Positions 18,523-27,315 of a stretch of 38,480 nucleotides of DNA are shown piece after piece. Made by a program: the position numbers and the translations under genes. The notes under the pieces are model-generated. The model saw nothing but the letters and a program-made list of their open reading frames with translations, was not told where the DNA came from and did no database searches. Source of the stretch: Bacteroidota bacterium (GTDB taxonomy: Bacteria > Bacteroidota > Ignavibacteria > UBA10030 > UBA8401); NCBI GenBank assembly GCA_028873075.1, contig JAGWND010000005.1, positions 1-38,480 of the forward strand, written 5' to 3'. Positions within the stretch are counted from its first letter, which is position 1. Each line of letters starts with the position of its first letter.

Positions 18523-19517
18523 AATTTCTCGCAGTGTTGTTTCTTTCTCTTTTCACTGAAGCGCATGTTGTTGCTCAGCAAACGGCCGTGTACGCAGCGG
18601 TGCTTTCGACAAAGTCATTTGTTGTCGGAGGTAAGAATCCGATGACGGGGCTTTTTTTTCAACGCCCGTCGGACGACACGCTGTGGCAGCACAGCGGCGC
18701 TCCAAACGTTCGTGTCTCCGGTGTTGCGGTGAAGGTTGAACATCCCCTTGGGGGAAAGCTTCTTTATCTTGCCGCGGGAAACGGCGTTCACCGTTCGACT
18801 GACGGCGGAGCGACATGGAAAATTGTAACCGATTGGCGCGTGACCGAAGTTCAATGGGTAACGATTGATCCGCGCAATTCGAGCGTCGTGTATATCGCAA
18901 CCCCGTACGGCGTTTTCAAATCGAGCGACGGCGGAAATGCATGGAAAGAAATGAGCCGCGGTTTGGAGGCATCGCATTTCATTTCCTCGATTATAGTAGA
19001 TGTTGTGAACTCGAACATCGTGTACTGTTCAACAGAAGACGGCGCGTACATCAGCCGCGATGCAGCCGCGACTTGGCAGCGAATGGGGCTTTCCGTCGGA
19101 GGCGTGCGCGTGATTGCACAAGACCCGGACAACCCGAAGACGCTCGCCGTCGGAACGGAGGACAATGGAATTTACATCTCCCACGATGGAGGTGAGGTGT
19201 GGATGAAAAAAGAATCCGGCGTTGATCATTCTACTTTTTATACCGTTGTTTTTGATCCGCATGATTCACGCATTCTCTATGCCGGCGGTTATGTGACCGG
19301 CGTTTACAAATCTACCGACAGCGGCGAAAGCTGGCGGCGAACGAATGACGGACTGACGTGTCTTAACGTTCATTCCATTGCTGTAGATCCGGCAAACAGC
19401 AATCGCATTTATGCGGCGTCAATGGGTGATGGCGTGTTTCGTTCGGATGACGGCGGAGCGCACTGGAAATTTGCCGGCTTGAGAAATGCTGAAGTGTGGA
19501 GATTAGCGATACAGTAA
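18519..19517 (+). CDS. Secreted Asp-box beta-propeller protein, copy 2
   Basis: Paralogue of 15716-16699. Boxes STDGGATW, SSDGGNAW, SRDAAATW, SHDGGEVW, STDSGESW, SDDGGAHW plus a degenerate first box; Sec signal MKFLAVLFLSLFTEAHVVAQ. Confidence 0.85.
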   Translation: MKFLAVLFLSLFTEAHVVAQQTAVYAAVLSTKSFVVGGKNPMTGLFFQRPSDDTLWQHSGAPNVRVSGVAVKVEHPLGGKLLYLAAGNGVHRSTDGGATWKIVTDWRVTEVQWVTIDPRNSSVVYIATPYGVFKSSDGGNAWKEMSRGLEASHFISSIIVDVVNSNIVYCSTEDGAYISRDAAATWQRMGLSVGGVRVIAQDPDNPKTLAVGTEDNGIYISHDGGEVWMKKESGVDHSTFYTVVFDPHDSRILYAGGYVTGVYKSTDSGESWRRTNDGLTCLNVHSIAVDPANSNRIYAASMGDGVFRSDDGGAHWKFAGLRNAEVWRLAIQ

Positions 19518-19563
19518 ACAAAGCGATGCCACTGTCATTGTCCAGATAGATTGACGGAGTATT

Positions 19564-19591
19564 CAATGTTCAATTTTCAATTCTCAATTAT
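19564..19591. repeat. Four tandem 7-mers (CAATGTT CAATTTT CAATTCT CAATTAT) running into a start codon
   Basis: Read directly; the consensus is CAAT(N)(N)T and the last unit overlaps the ATG at 19590. Confidence 0.75.
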
Positions 19592-21365
19592 GAAACATTA
19601 CGCTGGAGTGTTTCCTCTTTTGTTGATAGCGTCATTCTGTTCGCTCTATTCCGAACATCAATCGCGGGACGAATATCTGAAAGCGTACGAGCAGCGGGCG
19701 CGGTATGAAACAATTCTCTACGATACAATGCAGAATCCGGGAATTTACGGGGCAACGGTTCGCTATGCTGAAAACCGGGACCTTGCTGTTGCCGACAGCT
19801 TGTTGTTGAACTGCAGCCAGATCAAACATCCTCAAGGCGATATGTTTTGGATGTACCCGGTCATCGGCACGTATCTTCACGGCAAAGGAAAAATGTCCGC
19901 TGCCGCGGCAGCAGCTGTCCGCAACGCGTGGAAAACATACGCACCGTACCGCGGCGATACGGAAAATCATTGGGCGATGTATTACGCATCACTGTATCTT
20001 GCGGCAGAGCAGTGGCGCAATCTTCCCGGCTCGGAATGGTTCAACGGAAAATCTTCGGAAGAAAATCTGAACGACGCGAAAGAATATCTTATTCATTGGA
20101 TTCATATCACGACAACGATCGGGCAAGGGGAATTTGATTCTCCCGATTATTTGCCGGAGTACATGAATGCGATGACGCTGCTCGCAGAGTTTGCGAAAGA
20201 CCCCGCGATGAAACAGCGCGGAAAGATGATGCTCGATTACTTATTGGCAGATTTCGCCGTGGATGAGCTTGGCGGCGAATACATCGGCGGCTTCAGCAGA
20301 ATTTACCAGCCGGCGGTGTACAAGCCGTGGCTTTCCGGTGCATCAGCATTTGCCTATTTGTATTTCGGAACAGGCGGCCCCGTGCAATCCGGCTGGACGT
20401 TGCTTTCTGCATTGTCGGATTACCGGCTGCCGCAAATCATTTATGACATCGCGACTGATCGTTCGCATCCGTTCGTTAATAAAGAACGGAAGCGCATCCG
20501 CAATATTCTTCGTTACCGGAAAGAAATGAATCCGCCTGTGTACAAATATTCGTACATCACGAAAGACTACGGCATCGGTTCGCTGCAAGGCGGCATCCTC
20601 CAGCCGATTCAGCAGCACACATGGGGCGTCAGGTACCTCTACGGAAAACCGACAAGCACGATCTTCGGCTTGCACCCGTATTGGTCCGGCTACGAGCTTG
20701 CGATGTTTTTTCCGGAAGAACGGAAGACGATGATTGCAGATGTTGTCAGCTCGAAAGGAACGTACAACAAAGATGATAAATGGACGAGCAGTTCACCGTA
20801 TGAGCGGACGTTCCAGCACAAGAACACTGTCATTGTGCTGTACGACATTTCCCCGGGAACAACGTCGGAACATATTGACGGATTCTTCCCGAAAAATTTG
20901 CAGAGGCGCATTGTTGATCCATCCGGTTGGATTATGTGCAAGGCGGGAGATACATACATCGGCTGGTATCCTTTGCAGGAATATCGGTGGATGCAGTTAA
21001 AAGATGACGAAGATAATTTCCGCCTTCGCAGTTACAAGCTGCAGAACGGTTATGTAGTCGAAGTTCGCTCGAAAGACGAGGTCGGCTCGTTTGAGAAATT
21101 TGGGATGATGCTGCGGAAACATCTTCCGACAGCGGTTTTGAAGCCCGGTGCTGTCTCTGTGAAGTACACAACGCTGCGCGGTGACAGAATGTTTTTTGCA
21201 TTTCCCCGTACGCGTATGTTGAATGGCAAGGAGGTAAATCTTGGCAGCTACAAATTGTTCGACAGCCCGTTCGCGCATGCCGATGTCGGAAGCGAAAAGC
21301 TCACGCTGACGTACAAGAACAGAAAAATGGTGCTGGATTTTAAGAAGCTTTCAATAACAAAATGA
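19590..21365 (+). CDS. Secreted alpha/alpha-toroid, polysaccharide-lyase-like protein of unassigned family, copy 2
   Basis: Strong colinear similarity to 16696-18522: YRGDTENHW, ITTTIGQGEFDSP, QGGILQPIQQHTW, SGYELAMFFPEE, SSSPYERTFQ, YKLFDSPFAH. Signal-like N-terminus. Confidence 0.6.
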   Translation: MKHYAGVFPLLLIASFCSLYSEHQSRDEYLKAYEQRARYETILYDTMQNPGIYGATVRYAENRDLAVADSLLLNCSQIKHPQGDMFWMYPVIGTYLHGKGKMSAAAAAAVRNAWKTYAPYRGDTENHWAMYYASLYLAAEQWRNLPGSEWFNGKSSEENLNDAKEYLIHWIHITTTIGQGEFDSPDYLPEYMNAMTLLAEFAKDPAMKQRGKMMLDYLLADFAVDELGGEYIGGFSRIYQPAVYKPWLSGASAFAYLYFGTGGPVQSGWTLLSALSDYRLPQIIYDIATDRSHPFVNKERKRIRNILRYRKEMNPPVYKYSYITKDYGIGSLQGGILQPIQQHTWGVRYLYGKPTSTIFGLHPYWSGYELAMFFPEERKTMIADVVSSKGTYNKDDKWTSSSPYERTFQHKNTVIVLYDISPGTTSEHIDGFFPKNLQRRIVDPSGWIMCKAGDTYIGWYPLQEYRWMQLKDDEDNFRLRSYKLQNGYVVEVRSKDEVGSFEKFGMMLRKHLPTAVLKPGAVSVKYTTLRGDRMFFAFPRTRMLNGKEVNLGSYKLFDSPFAHADVGSEKLTLTYKNRKMVLDFKKLSITK

Positions 21366-22303
21366 AACAAACGCAAACATTCGATGTGGCGGTTGCAGGA
21401 CTTGCCGTCGTTGATGTTCTCGGCTCGCCGATCAATGTGAGGCGGCTTCCGAACGCCGGCTCACTGCGGATGATCGAGTCGCTTGTTCTCACGACAGGCG
21501 GCAATGTTTCGAATGTCGGTATTGATCTTGCAAAGTTAGGATTTCGCGTTGCCGCCATCACGCGCATTGGAAAAGACGATCTCGGCGAATTCTTGTTAGA
21601 ACGGTACCGATCCCATAACATTGACTGCAGCGGTATCACGTTCGATGAAAGGCTGCAGACATCCGGAACGATTGTCTGCGTTGATAAAAGCGGAGAGCGG
21701 ACGTTTCTTCATTCGCGCGGATGTTTGAAACGGTTCCGCGCTCGCGATATTCTTGCCCGTCGTTCCGTGCTAAAGAGCGCGAAAATTATTGCTGTCGGTT
21801 ATCTCGGTTTGTTGCCGGAAATCGAACCTCACTTTCCTTTGTTGTTCGGAACAATCAAGCAGGAAGCTTCCGCGCAAATTTTCCTCGACACCGGCGGTGT
21901 CCCGAGGGTTTCATCGGGCACATTGAAAAAAATTCTTCCGCTTGTTGATTTTTTTATTCCAAGCTATGAAGAAGCGCGCCTTCTTTCGGGAAGAGTAAAG
22001 CCCGATGAAATCGTTCACTTTTTTCGCGAGTGCGGTGCATCTGGCGTTGTCGGTGTCAAGTTAGGGAAAGACGGCTGCTATATTACAGAAAACGGGCGCG
22101 CCGAGCACATTCCTGCCGTTCGTGCCCGCCGTGTCGTGGACACGACAGGCGCGGGAGATGCGTTCGCTGCCGGATTTCTTGCCGGTGTGCTGCGCGGGAA
22201 AAACCCGTTCGATGCTGCCCGGCTTGGCGCTTCGGTTGCGGCAAGCTGCGTTACTTCGTTCGGCGCCTCGACTGGAATTCAGCCGCTGAGAAAATATCTT
22301 TAG
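21362..22303 (+). CDS. PfkB-family carbohydrate kinase
   Basis: TTGGNVSNVGIDLAKLG and VVDTTGAGDAFAAGFLAG signatures. Confidence 0.93.
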   Translation: MKQTQTFDVAVAGLAVVDVLGSPINVRRLPNAGSLRMIESLVLTTGGNVSNVGIDLAKLGFRVAAITRIGKDDLGEFLLERYRSHNIDCSGITFDERLQTSGTIVCVDKSGERTFLHSRGCLKRFRARDILARRSVLKSAKIIAVGYLGLLPEIEPHFPLLFGTIKQEASAQIFLDTGGVPRVSSGTLKKILPLVDFFIPSYEEARLLSGRVKPDEIVHFFRECGASGVVGVKLGKDGCYITENGRAEHIPAVRARRVVDTTGAGDAFAAGFLAGVLRGKNPFDAARLGASVAASCVTSFGASTGIQPLRKYL

Positions 22304-22353
22304 AATGAATGAAGGGATGACATCGTTTGAAAAGATGTCATCAATTATCTTCA

Positions 22354-25071
22354 ATGAAACCAATCTATCATATCGTTTCGCACTCGCACTGGGACCGTGA
22401 ATGGTACAAGCCATTCGAGGAGTTTCGTGCGATGCTTGTTCAGATGGTGGACGATGTACTCGATCTTCTCAACCGCGATTCTTCCTTTCGCAGTTTCACA
22501 CTCGATGGTCAAACGGTTGTGGTCGAAGATTATCTTGAAATCAAGCCCGAGCGTGCGGAAGAGATCCGCAGGCTCGTAACTGAAGGCAGATTGTTTATCG
22601 GGCCGTGGTATGTTCTTCCCGACGAATTTTTAGTGAGCGGGGAGGCGATCGTGCGCAATCTTCTTCGAGGCATTGAGGTCGCCCGCACTTTCGGCGGAGA
22701 AATGAAGGTCGGCTATCTTCCCGATTCGTTCGGACACATTGCGATGATGCCGGCAATTCTGAAAGGCTTCAACATTGATGCGGCACTGCTCTACCGCGGT
22801 TTTGGCGGTGAGCCGGATCAGCAAACGTCGGAGTATTGGTGGAAGTCACCCGACGGCACACGGTGTTTAATGGAACACCTGTACAGCAACGGCTACAGTG
22901 CCGGTTATTTCCATCAAGAAACAGACGCACAGGCAATAGAGCGGTTTGGAGCAATAAAAAAAGAGCTTGATGCACGTGCCGCTACTTCACACCGTTTGCT
23001 GATGAACGGAGGTGATCATCATTGGCCCGATCCGAAGCTTCCACAGACGCTCGAACTGCTACGGAAGAATTTTGACGGAGAATTCGCACACAGCAACATT
23101 CCGGATTTTTTTTCAACGGTAAAAAAAGAAATGGGCAGAATTCCCGGTACAGGCCGCATCGGAGAAATCAGCGGTGAGCTTCGGTTCGGCTACCGATATG
23201 CCTTTGTGGTGTTAAGCGGCGTTTACTCGAGCCGCATGTATCTGAAGCAGGAAAACTGGAAATGTGAGAACCTGCTTCAGCGCTATGTTGAGCCGCTCAA
23301 TGTTTTTGCCTTGTGTGAAGGAGGAATTTCACAGAATGCGCTCATCCGTGAGGCGTGGAAAAATCTTTTGCATAATCATCCGCACGACAGTATATGCGGA
23401 TGCAGTGTTGATCCCGTGCACAGCGAGATGATGACACGCTTTGCCGCTGCCGAACAAATCGGACGGTCTGCCATTGAGCGGTGCGGCGAACAATTGATTC
23501 CGTCGGATGACCGTGCTTTCAAAGACGACCGATGTATTTTCTTTTTTAATCCGTCGCCGTTTAACCGCAGCGATTGTGCCCAGGCCGAAATCAAGTTCTA
23601 CGTGCAGGACGTGGTGGTCGGATTGAATCCGGATGTGAAAGTTGCACCAAAGCTTCCGCCCGTACGCGGTTTTACCTTGCTCAACGAACAAGGAAAGGAG
23701 ATACCCTATCAGATTCTTCACCACGAGGAAGGGTACGATATTACCTACTCGCGCTACAATTATCCGAAGCAGATCAGGGCGGAAAAATTTACGCTTCTTG
23801 TTGATGCGCAGGATGTTCCTGCCATAGGCTTTGGCGGTTACACGATTGAAAAGACGAAAAAATTCCCGCGATGGAAGACAAAAATTAAATGCGGGCGAAA
23901 TTTTATCGAAAATGAGCATCTTCGTGTCGAAGTAAGCCGCGGCGGCGAAATCGCGCTCCATGACAAAGAGACGGGAGAAATATTTTCTAAGCTTCATGTG
24001 TTCGAGGATTCGGGCGACGTCGGCGATGAATACAATTATTCCTATCCGGCAAAAGATCGCTGGATTTATTCCGGCAAGGCGAAAGCAAACATTGAAGCGG
24101 TGGAGCGTGGACCGCTTCGTGCAGCGTTGCGGGTTACGGTGACGATGAATGTTCCGGTTTCTGCTGCTGCCAATCGCCGCTCGCGGGGCACGGCACTCAC
24201 AAAAATTTCAATTTCGACTGCCGTGCGCTTATCGCATCATTCGCGTTCTGTTGAATTTGAAACAACGGTGAACAACACCGCAAAGGATCATCGCCTCAGA
24301 GTTCTTTTCCCTTCGGGAATTGAGACCAACACCGTCTATGCCGACTCGCAATTCAGCGTTGTTGAACGTAAGCAACAGCAGTACGACGTCTCGCAGTTCA
24401 CAATCGAGCATCCGGCAAAAGTTGCGCCGATGCAGCGTTTTGTAACGGTGAAAGGCAAAACGAGAGCATTGACGATCATATCGTACGGCTTGCCCGAATA
24501 CGAATTAAAGTCGGACGGGAAAGGCACAATTGCGCTGACGCTTTTGCGCTGCGTGGGATTATTGGCAGGAGAGGATCTCATTACGCGCCCCGGCGGCAAA
24601 GGGGGCTGGCACAACGAAACACCGGATGCTCAGTGTCTCGGCACGCATACATTTCGGTACGCAATACTTCCTCATTCTCCGGAGGAGACAAAAATGTTCG
24701 GGGAAATCAACCGTGAAGCAGAGCGGCTTCATCTTCCGTTTTTTTCGTTTCGCCGAAAAAACTCCTGCAATACATTCCCGAAGGCAGGGCTGCTATCGGT
24801 TTCTCCTCCGCAGCTTGTGTTGAGCGCCGTCAAAGAGTCTGATGACGGCTCCTCGCTTATCGTGCGCCTTTACAATCCGTTTGCTGAAAGGGCGGAAGGA
24901 ACAATTCAGTTCGGAGTGCCGGTGAAATCTGTGTTTCGTTCGCAGTTAAACGAAGAGACGAAAGAAGAATTGGCAGTGAATGAGAGGAGGCGTGTTCAGG
25001 TCTCTGTAGTCCCGTACGATATTCTCACGTTGAAAGTAGTGCCGGACCATGAGAAAAAAATTAGCGGATGA
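22354..25071 (+). CDS. Glycoside hydrolase family 38 alpha-mannosidase
   Basis: HIVSHSHWDREWYKPFEEFR, GYLPDSFGHIAMMP (nucleophile Asp) and HNHPHDSICGCSVDPVH. No signal peptide. Confidence 0.93.
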   Translation: MKPIYHIVSHSHWDREWYKPFEEFRAMLVQMVDDVLDLLNRDSSFRSFTLDGQTVVVEDYLEIKPERAEEIRRLVTEGRLFIGPWYVLPDEFLVSGEAIVRNLLRGIEVARTFGGEMKVGYLPDSFGHIAMMPAILKGFNIDAALLYRGFGGEPDQQTSEYWWKSPDGTRCLMEHLYSNGYSAGYFHQETDAQAIERFGAIKKELDARAATSHRLLMNGGDHHWPDPKLPQTLELLRKNFDGEFAHSNIPDFFSTVKKEMGRIPGTGRIGEISGELRFGYRYAFVVLSGVYSSRMYLKQENWKCENLLQRYVEPLNVFALCEGGISQNALIREAWKNLLHNHPHDSICGCSVDPVHSEMMTRFAAAEQIGRSAIERCGEQLIPSDDRAFKDDRCIFFFNPSPFNRSDCAQAEIKFYVQDVVVGLNPDVKVAPKLPPVRGFTLLNEQGKEIPYQILHHEEGYDITYSRYNYPKQIRAEKFTLLVDAQDVPAIGFGGYTIEKTKKFPRWKTKIKCGRNFIENEHLRVEVSRGGEIALHDKETGEIFSKLHVFEDSGDVGDEYNYSYPAKDRWIYSGKAKANIEAVERGPLRAALRVTVTMNVPVSAAANRRSRGTALTKISISTAVRLSHHSRSVEFETTVNNTAKDHRLRVLFPSGIETNTVYADSQFSVVERKQQQYDVSQFTIEHPAKVAPMQRFVTVKGKTRALTIISYGLPEYELKSDGKGTIALTLLRCVGLLAGEDLITRPGGKGGWHNETPDAQCLGTHTFRYAILPHSPEETKMFGEINREAERLHLPFFSFRRKNSCNTFPKAGLLSVSPPQLVLSAVKESDDGSSLIVRLYNPFAERAEGTIQFGVPVKSVFRSQLNEETKEELAVNERRRVQVSVVPYDILTLKVVPDHEKKISG

Positions 25072-25076
25072 ATGGA

Positions 25077-25104
25077 TTGACGGATTGGCGAAAAAAGGCA
25101 TAAT
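25077..25104 (+). promoter_or_regulatory. Possible sigma70-like promoter before the aldolase gene
   Basis: TTGACG (25077-25082), 16-nt spacer, CATAAT (25099-25104), in a 128-bp gap. It sits in a repeat-like phrase. Confidence 0.3.
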
Positions 25105-25199
25105 GGCATAATGGGATAGTGCACTTTTCCAGCATTCCGTTATTCCGGGTAGTTGGTTTCCCGTTAAGCAACGAGACTAATTTTTAAGGAGTGATGATA

Positions 25200-26030
25200 A
25201 TGTTCTCAAGCACAGGTGCGCAGCTTCGAACAAACAGAATTCTTAATCCTGTGACCGGCAGCGGAATTGTTGTTGCCATTGATCATGGATTGTTTCTCGG
25301 CCCGCTGCCGGGAGTTGAAAATACGTCGGCGACGATTGATGTGCTGCTGTCCGGACTGCCTGATGCGATTCAAATGACACCGGGAATAGCGCATGCGAAC
25401 GGCTCAAAATTTTTCGGAAAGAACAAGCCGGCCGTCATTGTCCGTCTCGATGCAACAAACATCTGGCGAAAAAAACCGGAACCGAAAGAGGCTTATTACA
25501 CACCGGTTGCTTCGGTGAAGGATGCGGTTCAATTAGGCGCTGATGCCGTGGTAACTTTTTTGTTCGCCGGCTACAATACCGATGCACAGGAAGCGGATAA
25601 CCTCAGCACGTTGGCGCGCATCGGAGCCGACGCGCGCGAGTACGGCATTCCGTTCATCGTTGAGCCGCTCGCAATCGAGAAAGGAGCGAACGTTGTCCGC
25701 GATTTTGAAATCATGAAATTGATTGTCCGCATGGCGTCGGAAATCGGTGCCGATATCATCAAAGCCGACTATCCTGAAACGCACAAGCAGTTTGAAGAAT
25801 TAGTTGCTGTTGCTTCTGCGCCCATTCTTGTGCGCGGCGGCCCGAAAATGGACTCAGACAAGGAGATGTTGAAGATGGTGAAAGACGCGATGGACGCAGG
25901 AGCAAAAGGGATTGTGTTCGGCAGGAATGTTTGGCAGCACCCAACACCGTCAAAAATACTTCGTGCGCTTGCTGCAATTGTTCATGAAAAGCAGAGTGTA
26001 GAAAAAGCATTGACAATGCTTAAAGGATAA
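25200..26030 (+). CDS. DhnA/FbaB-type class I aldolase family (DeoC/LacD superfamily), copy 1
   Basis: VVAIDHGLFLGPLPG, DIIKADYPE (Schiff-base Lys region), GGPKMDS, GIVFGRNVWQHP. AAGGAG RBS at 25187. Confidence 0.85.
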   Translation: MFSSTGAQLRTNRILNPVTGSGIVVAIDHGLFLGPLPGVENTSATIDVLLSGLPDAIQMTPGIAHANGSKFFGKNKPAVIVRLDATNIWRKKPEPKEAYYTPVASVKDAVQLGADAVVTFLFAGYNTDAQEADNLSTLARIGADAREYGIPFIVEPLAIEKGANVVRDFEIMKLIVRMASEIGADIIKADYPETHKQFEELVAVASAPILVRGGPKMDSDKEMLKMVKDAMDAGAKGIVFGRNVWQHPTPSKILRALAAIVHEKQSVEKALTMLKG

Positions 26031-26071
26031 TGAGAAGCATTTTTCAAACCCTAAAGAAATTTACAGCCAGC

Positions 26072-26117
26072 GGGAGAGGCAAGTGCCTCTTCGGAAAAAC
26101 GTTTTGACTTGTCTCCC
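26072..26117. promoter_or_regulatory. Overlapping, mutually exclusive inverted repeats; attenuator-like or palindromic element
   Basis: AGAGGCA (26075-26081) with TGCCTCT (26084-26090); GGGAGA[GG]CAAG (26072-26083) with CTTGTCTCCC (26108-26117); palindrome AAAACGTTTT (26096-26105). Confidence 0.45.
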
Positions 26118-26174
26118 AAAATGTTTTCGTTCGATCCGCCGCTCCCGCTGTCCTTTGATCCCAAAAGGATAGTT

Positions 26175-27302
26175 ATGACAAAGAAAGAACTTCGTGTCGG
26201 CGTCATCGGCTTCGGCCAGATGGGGCGCATTCATGCGTTCGCGTACCGGGCAATTCCATTCTATTATGACGGAAATCCGTGCGCCGTGAAACTAAAATGC
26301 GTCTGCGATGCGAATGAATCTCTGGCGAAAAAAGGCGTAGAGCAGGCGGGCTTTGAGGGCTACACGACGGATTTTCATGAGCTTGTTTCACGTAACGATA
26401 TTGATATTGTGAATGTCTGTACACCGAACAATATGCACAAGGAGGCGGTTATCGCCGCACTCAGAAAAGGGAAACATGTGTATTGTGAAAAGCCGCTCGC
26501 GTTCAATGAAGCAGAAGCGAAAGAAATTGTCGCTGTCGCAGATGCGTCGAAAATGAAACATCAGATTACCTCTGAATACCGCTTTATCCCCGCTGTGATG
26601 AAAGCGAAGGAACTGATCGAGCAGGATTTTGTCGGGCGCGTGTTTCATTTCCGCGGCGTCTATCTTCATTCCGGTTACATTGACCCGAAGCGTCCGCGTG
26701 AATGGCGGATGCAAAAAAATGTTATCGGCGGCGGTGTGCTTGTTGACCTCGGCCCTCATCTTCTCGACATGATGCACTATCTTGTCGGAGACGCAAGCGA
26801 AGTTTCTGCGACAATGGAGACGTTTTTCAAAGAGCGCCCCTTGCCGGAGAACCCCTCTCTCATAGGACGTGTTGAAGTTGAAGATGCGATGAGCGTCATT
26901 GTGAAATTTAAGAACGGCGCTGTCGGCACGGTGGAAATGTCTCGTGTAGCAACCGGTGCCGAAGACGAAATGCGGTTTGAGATTCACGGGCAAAACGGCG
27001 CGTTAGCCTTCAATTTAATGCAACCCAACGAGTTGCTTGCCTTCAATGCACGCGAGCCGAAGGGCGTGCAAGGATTCAAGAAAATTACCACAGTGCAAAA
27101 ATATCCTGCACCGGCAGTGATGCCCGCGTCAAAATTCACCATGGGCTGGATTCGCTCTCATGTTGCGGCGCAATACAGCTTTCTCGATGCGATCGTGAAT
27201 GACCGAATGCCGTCGCCGGATTTTCATGATGCACTGAAGCTTCATCATTTGCTTGAAACAATCTACACCGCCGCGAATACAAAATCGTGGGTCAAGGTGT
27301 GA
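26175..27302 (+). CDS. Gfo/Idh/MocA-family oxidoreductase
   Basis: VGVIGFGQMGRIHAFAYR, CTPNNMHKEA, HVYCEKPLAFN, GGGVLVDLGPHLLD. Confidence 0.94.
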   Translation: MTKKELRVGVIGFGQMGRIHAFAYRAIPFYYDGNPCAVKLKCVCDANESLAKKGVEQAGFEGYTTDFHELVSRNDIDIVNVCTPNNMHKEAVIAALRKGKHVYCEKPLAFNEAEAKEIVAVADASKMKHQITSEYRFIPAVMKAKELIEQDFVGRVFHFRGVYLHSGYIDPKRPREWRMQKNVIGGGVLVDLGPHLLDMMHYLVGDASEVSATMETFFKERPLPENPSLIGRVEVEDAMSVIVKFKNGAVGTVEMSRVATGAEDEMRFEIHGQNGALAFNLMQPNELLAFNAREPKGVQGFKKITTVQKYPAPAVMPASKFTMGWIRSHVAAQYSFLDAIVNDRMPSPDFHDALKLHHLLETIYTAANTKSWVKV

Positions 27303-27315
27303 AAGGAGTAATGAT

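Noticed and set aside
15716-19517. Classical sialidases
   Set aside because: Asp boxes are present but I see no sialidase FRIP motif or catalytic Arg triad. Better called Asp-box propellers.
19590-21365. Lipoprotein signal on lyase-like copy 2 (LLLIASFCS)
   Set aside because: The residue before Cys is Phe, which does not fit a lipobox.
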